A stretch of DNA of 64,000 bases, taken from the NCBI GenBank assembly GCA_005765155.1, contig VCCP01000003.1, positions 4,092,001-4,156,000 of the forward strand, written 5' to 3'. The stretch is from Zelopaecilomyces penicillatus (lineage: Eukaryota; Ascomycota; Sordariomycetes; Hypocreales; Pseudodiploosporaceae). This document shows, one piece after another, positions 56,711-64,000 of the stretch (its first letter is position 1; every line of letters begins with the position of its first letter). The translations under genes and the position numbers were made by a program. The notes under the pieces are model-generated. The model made no database searches. It was not told the origin of the DNA and saw only the letters and a list, made by a program, of their open reading frames with translations.

Positions 56711-58234
56711 GCCGTTCAAGTCACAAAGGGGATTATAGGAGTTTCGTTGGAGTCCTGTTTCATGTTTGCAAGAAGGGCCATGTCACCGTATTTACTCACA
56801 TAAAGCAAAAGGGTTCAAAGATCGTCGGTTTTTTTTTGTAATGGGCGATAGAGGGCTGGACCGATTATATCCTGTAATAAGCAAGGAAATGCAGTGATTT
56901 ACTGCGGCTCCGACAGCAGAATCACTACTTCTGGCACTTTAGTTCCACCTCATGAACAAGCCTGTATATCACAGAATAATGAGGAGAGGAACTTTGTATG
57001 TATTAGTAGCCGCGCATGCCGCTGTAGCTCTTCCAACTTTATTGTACAATTGAATTATTGCGCTTGTTCTCTCCCATGTACTTGATTCCTGTACAATACG
57101 CCATTTTTTCGATATCGTACAATAAATAGGTAGCCGGTCGTCTATCTCGTAGATTTAATTCAATGTTCTATGCAACTCTCGTATCAAATATGGCCATGTC
57201 CAATATTAATTGTGTGGATGGCAGCCGCGGAGAAATCTTTCATCGGGTTCTTCCTTCGGTCGTCTCGATATCAGTCCGGTGGTTTTTTTTTTCTCGCCAC
57301 CTAAAGGGGTCGCTTAGAAGATCCTGCTAACCATGTCGATAGCAAAGGGAGCTTTGTGGTCGGTTAGTCATGCAATGGATCACCTCATCTCTTTTGCATT
57401 TTTTGGTGTTGACGTACAGAGATAGAGCATGAATGCTGTGGCAGCAACCTGCTGAACAGTGAATGTAGCTTCAGTCTCCATTGCGCGGATCTCCTCAGGA
57501 GACTGCTGCGGGGGTGCGACTACGGTTTCAGTCAGCGTTCTATTACCCAACAGTTATCACAATGGTGCATGGCGTTGAGCGTACATCCTCCAAACATCTT
57601 GAGATGGATTGTGATACTGCAGTTCTTGTTACAGGACAGTTACGTAAAAGGGCGACTTCGGCGTGGTGATGCTGTGTGCAAAATGGCGGGATGAGTTGTC
57701 GGGTAGAAAAATTGGCGTTGCGCAATGCAGCGACCAGGAACGAATCAGGCAGCTGACTCGCTCAGCGTCGGCCCGGGCTTGGCCGATATCGTCCGGTGTT
57801 GGGGCCTAGAACTGATATCGTCAGAGCTTATTTTCGGGGATCCCTGCTATAACCGTCAACCACAAGGTGTTTATTGGTGTGGCGACTGAAGGGAAAGCTC
57901 ACCTTGCGATCCTGCCTTCTAGACCACTAGTTATTGCCATTTCTCTCCCGATTCTCCTCCTCTTTCCCCTCCTCTTCAATTGCGAATACCTGCAACACCA
58001 CGAACAAGATCTTTTACCCAGCCCTTCTGTGCGATACGCCTCTGAACGCATCTTGATAAGGGCAGCCGCGCTCGCTGTACCTGTAAGCGCGCCCCGGCAG
58101 CGGTACGGTGGACCCACGCCGGATTGCGTCCCGCTACAAATCCTCCAAAAACTTCCGGTCTCGTTCTTCTTTCTTTCTTTCTACCACTCCCACAAAAAAA
58201 GACGGCTAGCCGTTCAAAATTGTGTGTTTGAACA
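56711..58234. other. Intergenic region between NUP57 and GCV2
   Basis: A 1.5-kb gap. The first part is an AT-rich 3' flank. The second part, with pyrimidine-rich tracts (57945-57985, 58165-58185), probably holds the GCV2 promoter and leader. ORFs of 60-157 codons here, the largest at 57867-58340 overlapping the GCV2 start in another frame, have no recognisable content. Confidence 0.5.
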
Positions 58235-61200
58235 ATGGCCTCGAGACTGGCTCTTGCGCAGGGCGCTCCCCTTCGTCCTTGTGCCTGGGCTTCTGCTCGA
58301 GTTTGCATCAGCGGCACTCTCACACCTCATGGAGCGTTGAGCAGCCGGACTTTATCTTACACATCCAAGGTCGCTGCTGGAGCCTACGATTCCGCCCGAC
58401 GTGACCACAGCCACGCCCGCAAGGCTCATGCGGATACCCTTCACAATGACCCGAATTACGTTGAGATGAAGGAAATCCGGGCCAAGAATAAGCTGCCCTG
58501 GAAAGATTTCAGCGCTCGGCATATTGGCCCCCGAGATGAGGAAATCGCTGAAATGCTCAAGGTGCTTGGCTCTGGCGCCGAGACCTTGGATACCTTCATA
58601 TCGCAGGTCATTCCGGCCGATGTTCTGCTCCCCCCCAAGAAAACGATCCAGGCGCGCACCTACAGTGAGTCTGGAGTTGCACGAGCTTTCAAGTCTATGA
58701 ACCAACAAAACGACATCCGCACTTGGATGAATGGCGGCGGCTACTATCCTGTGGAGATTCCTACCGTCATTAAGCGCAACGTCCTCGAAAACCCGGCCTG
58801 GTATACTAGCTATACCCCCTACCAAGCCGAAATCAGCCAGGGGCGTCTTGAGTCGCTGCTTAATTTCCAGACTATGGTTTCAGATTTGACTGGCCTGCCA
58901 ATTGCCAATTCGAGTCTTCTGGACGAAGGAACTGCCGCTGCCGAGGCCATGACCATGTCCCTTAATAGTCTTTCCACTTCCAGGGCGAAGCGACCTGGAA
59001 AGACCTATGTGGTGTCCCACCTAGTCCATGACGCAACCATCAAGGTCATGCATGGCCGCGCTGAGGGGTTCGGCATCCGCATTGAGGTCATGGATCTCTC
59101 TGCCACTGATGCTAAGAAGAATATTGAGAACCTTGGCGACGACCTGATTGGTGTTATGGTGCAGTACCCCGATACCAATGGAGGCGTTGTCGATTTCAGG
59201 GACCTCGCCGATATTGCCCACAAGCAAGGAACCTTATTGAGCGCCGCTACCGACCTTTCTAATTTGACTATTCTCAAGCCCCCCGGAGAGTGGGGTGCTG
59301 ATATTGCCTTTGGAAATGCCCAGCGCTTTGGTGTTCCACTGGGCTATGGAGGTCCTCATGCAGCCTTCATGGCTGTCAAGGATAGTCTCAAGAGACGACT
59401 GCCTGGTCGCTTGATTGGTGTCTCCAAAGACCGATTGGGTAGACGAGCGCTCCGTCTGGCTCTGCAGACCCGAGAGCAGCATATTCGAAGAGAAAAGGCC
59501 ACTAGCAACGTCTGTACTGCGCAGGCTCTCCTGGCCAACATGTCCGCCATGTATGCCATTTATCATGGCCCCGAGCAACTCAAGGAGATGGCAGTGACAA
59601 ATCTTCGACATGCCCGAATGATCCAAGCCGCGGCACAGCACTATGGTTTGAAGGTTGCTACGTCATCTGTGGACGCTAACAGCAAAGTTCTGTCTGACAC
59701 CGTCACCCTCACTTTTGACGAACCCGTTGTTTGCCGCGCTCTTCGGCGGGAGTTGATGGAGCAAGGGATCAGCAGCGGCAAGACTTGGTCTCCTAATGAG
59801 ATTGTTTTGGCTGTCCCGACCACTTTCACACTTCGCATTTTCGTGCGAGTCGTTAAGGCCTTCCAGACGGTCGCGTACAGGAATCACAGTGATGCGGATC
59901 TTCATGTTTCTGCCAAGTGCTGGAAAGAAGGCCTTGAGCTTTCTTCCGAGGAGCTCCTACAGGGTATTCCTGACTCTGTTCGTCGAGAATCTAGCTTCTT
60001 GACACATCCCGTGTTCAATTCTCACCATAGCGAGACTGAAATGTTGCGCTATATGCACCACCTCCAGTCCAAGGACTTGTCATTGGTCCACTCCATGATC
60101 CCCCTTGGATCTTGTACCATGAAGCTCAACGGTACCACTCAGATGGAGCTTATTGGCAACGACTCCATCTCTAACATCCATCCTCATGCCCCACACAGCT
60201 GTGTGAAGGGCTATCAAAAGCTCTTCAACGCTACCGCTGCTCAACTGTCCGCCTTGACCGGCATGGACGCAGCTTCGCTTCAACCAAACTCCGGTGCCCA
60301 GGGCGAATTTGCTGGGCTTCGAGCCATTCGAAAGTATCACGAACAACAGCCCGGAACAAAGCGAGATATTTGCCTGATTCCAGTGTCCGCTCATGGTACC
60401 AACCCGGCTTCAGCGGCAATGACAGGAATGCGCGTTGTTCCAATCAAGTGCGACACACTCACTGGCAACCTAGATATTGAAGATTTGGAGGCCAAGTGTA
60501 AAAAGCACGCATCGGAGCTCGGTGCCATTATGATCACATATCCAAGCACATTCGGTGTGTTTGAGCCGCAAGTCAGGAAAGTCTGTGAAATTGTCCACCA
60601 GTATGGCGGTTTAGTGTACATGGACGGAGCGAACATGAATGCCCAGATTGGTCTGACATCTCCGGGTGCACTTGGCGCTGACGTTTGCCATCTTAACCTG
60701 CACAAGACTTTCTGCATCCCTCACGGTGGTGGCGGGCCTGGTATTGGCCCCATTTGTGTGAAGGATTTCCTCGCCCCTTATCTGCCTCACAAGAGCAGCC
60801 AAACGCCAGTTGCGAGCGCCGCCTTTGGAAGTGCTAGTATTGTTCCTATTAGCTGGGCGTACATTGCTACTATGGGTAAGTCAATGACGACAAAATCAAA
60901 ATACTTATTTGAAGGAAACGCTAACCTTACTTAGGTGACGAGGGCCTTCGAAAGGCCACTAAGGTTGCGCTCCTCAATGCCAACTACATCCTTACTCGTC
61001 TAAAGGATCACTACCCTATCCTTTATACTAATGAAAATGGACGGTGTGCTCACGAGTTTATTGTTGATGCCAGACCGTTCCAGAAGACTGCAGGAGTTGA
61101 GGCCATCGACATTGCGAAGCGGTTGCAGGACTATGGTTTCCACGCTCCCACCATGAGCTGGCCTGTGCCTAACACGCTCATGATTGAACCCACAGAGAGT

Positions 61201-61595
61201 GAAAGCAAGGAGGAGCTGGATCGATTCATCGATGCGATGATCAGTATTCGCCAAGAAATCCGAGAGGTTGAGGAAGGCCAGCAGCCACGCCAGGGCAACG
61301 TGCTTAAGAACTCGCCTCACACTCAGTATGACTTGGTCATTGGAGATGGCGAGGGCAAGTGGGAGCGCCCCTACTCTCGCGAGAAGGCTGCATACCCGCT
61401 CCCATATCTCATGGAGAAGAAGTTCTGGCCTTCTGTGGCGCGTGTTGATGATGGTGAGTTTAGAAGACCTTGCCCCCCGCCCCGCCCCGCCCCTATTGAC
61501 AAGCACGACTGACCATGTCCACCTTTACAGCCTTTGGTGATACCAACCTGTTCTGCACATGCCCTCCTGTAGAAGACACTACGGGATCAGAGTAG
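58235..61595 (+). CDS. GCV2: Mitochondrial glycine dehydrogenase (decarboxylating), P-protein of the glycine cleavage system
   Basis: Three exons, 58235-60875, 60935-61453 and 61531-61595, encode 1,074 residues, a normal length for a eukaryotic P-protein. The first ~60 residues are rich in Ala, Arg, Ser and Leu and nearly lack acidic residues, a mitochondrial transit peptide. The mature part starts near Asp-Phe-Ser-Ala-Arg-His-Ile-Gly-Pro. The pyridoxal-phosphate lysine is predicted at K824 in Leu-Asn-Leu-His-Lys-Thr-Phe, followed by the glycine-rich His-Gly-Gly-Gly-Gly-Pro-Gly. Other family marks are Leu-Gly-Ser-Cys-Thr-Met-Lys-Leu-Asn and Asn-Ser-Gly-Ala-Gln-Gly-Glu. The enzyme decarboxylates glycine and passes the aminomethyl group to the lipoyl H-protein, feeding one-carbon metabolism. 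The final exon encodes Phe-Gly-Asp-Thr-Asn-Leu-Phe-Cys-Thr-Cys, a typical C-terminus. Confidence 0.97.
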
Positions 61596-62286
61596 ACTGG
61601 TGTAATTCTTGAACATACATCAAGACCAAGAGTGGACACTGACATTTGCCGCGTCTTTGAACGCCCCGGGTTCTATTCATACTAAAGCCTGAGCACCCCT
61701 TTATAATTTGAAGATATAAACACGTACAAGATCTACATAGACCGATGCGAAGGCACTTATAAGGCCTGATATCCTTGAAATATGTTTCTTCTTTTTTGTG
61801 GAGTTTGTTTTCTTTCTTTCCTTTTTACATTTCGAGAGCGTGGAGGAAAGTCACAAGATGGAATTCAACACTTCAACATTGAATTGGCGCAAGAAAACTC
61901 TACTGGTTGCTCGGGAACGCACCAGCTCATCTCAACATTGGGAATATACCTTTTTTTGTCTATTAGGGAAAAAGATGATGGATAGGTTTATGATTTTAAC
62001 GCAGGAGAGAATTGAAGCAATATACAACACGTTCTAAACGGTGAAAGCTGTTTGGTTAACTGCATTATTATTTACCTGACGGTTCGGTACACAAGTAATT
62101 GGATTCATAACATCCTGCCTATGATGTCTATTTCGCCCTCGTGTTTCTGTCCGTCAAATGTTTTATTCACCCTAATGTCATTTGCATCGTAGATAAAGAC
62201 GGAGTTGTAGACGAGGACAGGATATGCCCTATGTCAGAAAAGATATCTTGACGTTGTATATAGTTGAATTTTCACTATCAACGTTA
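61596..62286. other. Convergent intergenic region between GCV2 and SQT1
   Basis: This 3'-to-3' spacer is AT-rich, with short ORFs only and nothing recognisable. Confidence 0.5.
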
Positions 62287-63765
62287 TCATGCTTCAAACA
62301 CCAAAGAGATACCATCGTCACCGGCAGTCACTATCCGTTCACCTGTTTCGCCCTGAACAAATCCGAGAATACCTCCGCCCTCACCATCTCCCCTATGTCC
62401 CTTCCATTCCTTTTGTAGACCTGCTTCCGCCGCACTATTTCCTGTCGAGGCATTGGCCCTTAGATCCCACCTGCGAACAACGCCATCCATTCCGCAACTT
62501 GTGAGGAGCCAAGTGTTTGGTACAAACTCAAGCTTGACAACTGAATGGTCTTCATGCGCACCAACGAGGTTTCGTCGCACAGCGAAACGGCGGTTTGCAT
62601 CGTAAACACAGATAGAGCCATCTACGGAACCGGCAGCCAAGAGAGTAGTGGGCGGGCTCGTCGATGTGACAGATACTGCTAATGTCTCGATACTGTCGGA
62701 TTGAGTGTGTAGAGAGGCGAGAATTTGTCCGCCGGCGGCTGGGTCGGCGGAGGCCTTGCCTGCGCCCGCACGACCGCGTGCTTGTGATTTTGATGGGGCA
62801 GCAGCGGCAAGACGTGGCAGAGAGACGATCTTGATGGCGCCACCAGCACCGCCCGTCGCGACGAAAGCACCCTTGGGATCAATGGCAATTGAGTACAGTC
62901 CACCTTCAACCTCAAATCTCTGATCCACACCGGTCAGCGACACTGCGGTCATGCCATTGTCACCCGCCAGTCCATTTGCTGCTGCAAGACCCCATACATC
63001 CCAGACGTAGAGGCTGCAATCTTCAGAAACAGTAGCCAATAGCTGTCCATCAGGCGTCCAAGCCCCAGCCGTGCAGGCTCCGGTGTGTAAGAAGTAGGAT
63101 TGAACGATCTGCAGAGGGTTTGATGCATCCGATGGATCTATGGTATAGACCCAGACTGAGCCATCAGAGGCTCCAAGGGCAATCGTATTGGGGTGTGAGG
63201 GGGAAGGACACGGTGAAATCCAGTTGATCTCCTCAACCTCCTGGGCCTCACCGAGCAAGGTCATTTTGACACCTTGCCCAGGGCGCACGTCGGCCTTCCA
63301 GGCGCGTATTCTTCCATCGAGACCGCCGCTGACAAGAACATCGCCCTGAGGGAGGGACCAGGCTAGGGTGTTTATAGAATCTGTGTGGCCGTCGAGAGAA
63401 AAGAGGCTGTCGAGTTGCGTGGTCTTGGGCGGCTCGGTAGCTGGATCGGTGGCATAGCTCGAGGGCAGAACAGGTCGTGACTGGGCTGCCGAGGTATCGA
63501 AGAGCCATCCAGCGCCGGGAGCATCGTCCTCTTGGCCAGCAGAGCCGCCAACAGCGACGAGAGAGGGGTGGACGGGGTGTTGGGCGATGGTAAAGAGCGA
63601 GTCTTGTGGGAGATCGAAGAAGGCGATGGAGTCATTGTGCAGCATCAGCTCTTCATTGTCCGAGTCCATGGCGAGGTCATCGTCAGCGGTGACCTCCTCA
63701 GCCGCATCATCGGCATCAAGGAACTCATCCTCCATCTCATCTTCGGGTCGCTTGGAGGAAGACAT
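62287..63765 (-). CDS. SQT1: WD40 ribosome-assembly chaperone Sqt1 (AAMP family)
   Basis: A single exon of 492 residues starts at ATG 63765-63763 with an A-rich upstream context. The N-terminus is strongly acidic (residues 6-45, Asp/Glu-rich). About seven to eight WD-type repeats follow, for example Leu-Asp-Gly-His-Thr-Asp-Ser-Ile, Ser-Gly-Gly-Leu-Asp-Gly-Arg-Ile-Arg-Ala-Trp, Ser-Glu-Asp-Cys-Ser-Leu-Tyr-Val-Trp-Asp and Cys-Gly-Met-Asp-Gly-Val-Val-Arg-Arg-Trp-Asp. Yeast Sqt1 binds the nascent N-terminus of ribosomal protein uL16 (Rpl10) and delivers it to the late 60S particle in the cytoplasm. The acidic tail plus WD40 propeller and the length fit Sqt1/AAMP. WD40 families are hard to separate by eye, so another acidic WD40 protein is possible. 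Confidence 0.85.
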   Translation of the reverse strand: MSSSKRPEDEMEDEFLDADDAAEEVTADDDLAMDSDNEELMLHNDSIAFFDLPQDSLFTIAQHPVHPSLVAVGGSAGQEDDAPGAGWLFDTSAAQSRPVLPSSYATDPATEPPKTTQLDSLFSLDGHTDSINTLAWSLPQGDVLVSGGLDGRIRAWKADVRPGQGVKMTLLGEAQEVEEINWISPCPSPSHPNTIALGASDGSVWVYTIDPSDASNPLQIVQSYFLHTGACTAGAWTPDGQLLATVSEDCSLYVWDVWGLAAANGLAGDNGMTAVSLTGVDQRFEVEGGLYSIAIDPKGAFVATGGAGGAIKIVSLPRLAAAAPSKSQARGRAGAGKASADPAAGGQILASLHTQSDSIETLAVSVTSTSPPTTLLAAGSVDGSICVYDANRRFAVRRNLVGAHEDHSVVKLEFVPNTWLLTSCGMDGVVRRWDLRANASTGNSAAEAGLQKEWKGHRGDGEGGGILGFVQGETGERIVTAGDDGISLVFEA

Positions 63766-64000
63766 TTTTTAATGATGGTGGTTTTTTTTGGTTTTTTTTG
63801 GCAACAAACGAAGTTGCTTTCCCGCGGGGTAGATATAAGCCAAGATTTGTGAGGTGATGCTTTAGAAGTTGGATTCAGGGTCGACAAAGACTTGTTGGTC
63901 AGTGAATGACCGGAACGAGCTGATTAATGCGAGAAATAAGAACAGTTGCCAAGTTAAATCTAGTATTGGACAAGGAAGCTGCTTGGGTTTGCCCTGTTCT
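63766..64000. other. Upstream region of SQT1 (window end)
   Basis: It contains two T-runs near 63781-63799, close to the minus-strand start codon (A-rich leader in the sense of the gene). No other feature is visible before the window ends. Confidence 0.5.

Noticed and set aside
57867..58340. 157-codon plus-strand ORF before GCV2
   Set aside because: Overlaps the GCV2 start in another frame; no recognisable content, probably leader sequence.

Overview
The window is nuclear DNA of a filamentous ascomycete. The genes carry short introns (about 50-145 nt) with GTANGT-type donors and CTAAC-like branch points. The proteins read most like Sordariomycetes, probably Hypocreales; that placement is a judgement from recalled family resemblance, not a search. 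I see 16 protein genes, one of them cut by the window edge. I see no convincing tRNA or rRNA gene, no transposon ORF, no CRISPR array and no clustered biosynthetic pathway. Most of the content is conserved housekeeping. I joined exons by hand from splice sites, and every joined model closes to a whole number of codons.

Layout, left to right. At 1-274 (+) lies the 3' end of an unrecognised RGG-rich protein. At 993-2808 (+) is a coiled-coil protein of unknown function. At 3669-5167 (+) is a RING-finger protein resembling the SUMO-targeted ubiquitin ligase Slx8. At 5889-11208 (-) is the large scaffold nucleoporin Nup192. TEL1 (ATM-type checkpoint kinase, 8 exons) at 12038-21309 (+) is divergent from NUP192. 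CUL4 follows at 22379-25022 (+), then an uncharacterised basic fungal protein at 27180-28904 (+), the PIF1 DNA helicase at 29492-32053 (+), the decapping enhancer EDC3 at 33930-36325 (+) and the RNase P/MRP subunit POP7 at 37500-38098 (+). A DUF3237-domain gene lies at 38749-39831 (-).

From 39.8 to 54.0 kb the window is nearly gene-free. It holds homopolymer runs, microsatellites and short tandem repeats. The only gene supported there encodes a secreted CAP/PR-1-like protein at 47121-48132 (-). The right end is dense again: a complex I subunit (NDUFA8 type) at 54026-54885 (-), divergent from the channel nucleoporin NUP57 at 55559-56710 (+); mitochondrial glycine dehydrogenase GCV2 at 58235-61595 (+); and the WD40 ribosome-assembly chaperone SQT1/AAMP at 62287-63765 (-).

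The left half gathers several genome-maintenance genes (Slx8-like ligase, Nup192, Tel1, Cul4, Pif1), and three of them carry I/V-D-L-T motifs that look like SUMO-interaction motifs. This is a suggestive neighbourhood, not a demonstrated system. The observations most worth checking are the possible dual start of PIF1, the duplicated acidic motif and SUMO-interaction-like motifs of the RING protein, the gene-poor island around the CAP gene, the two unnamed conserved-looking genes, and the recurring intergenic words TACGGAGTA and ACCTACCTA.
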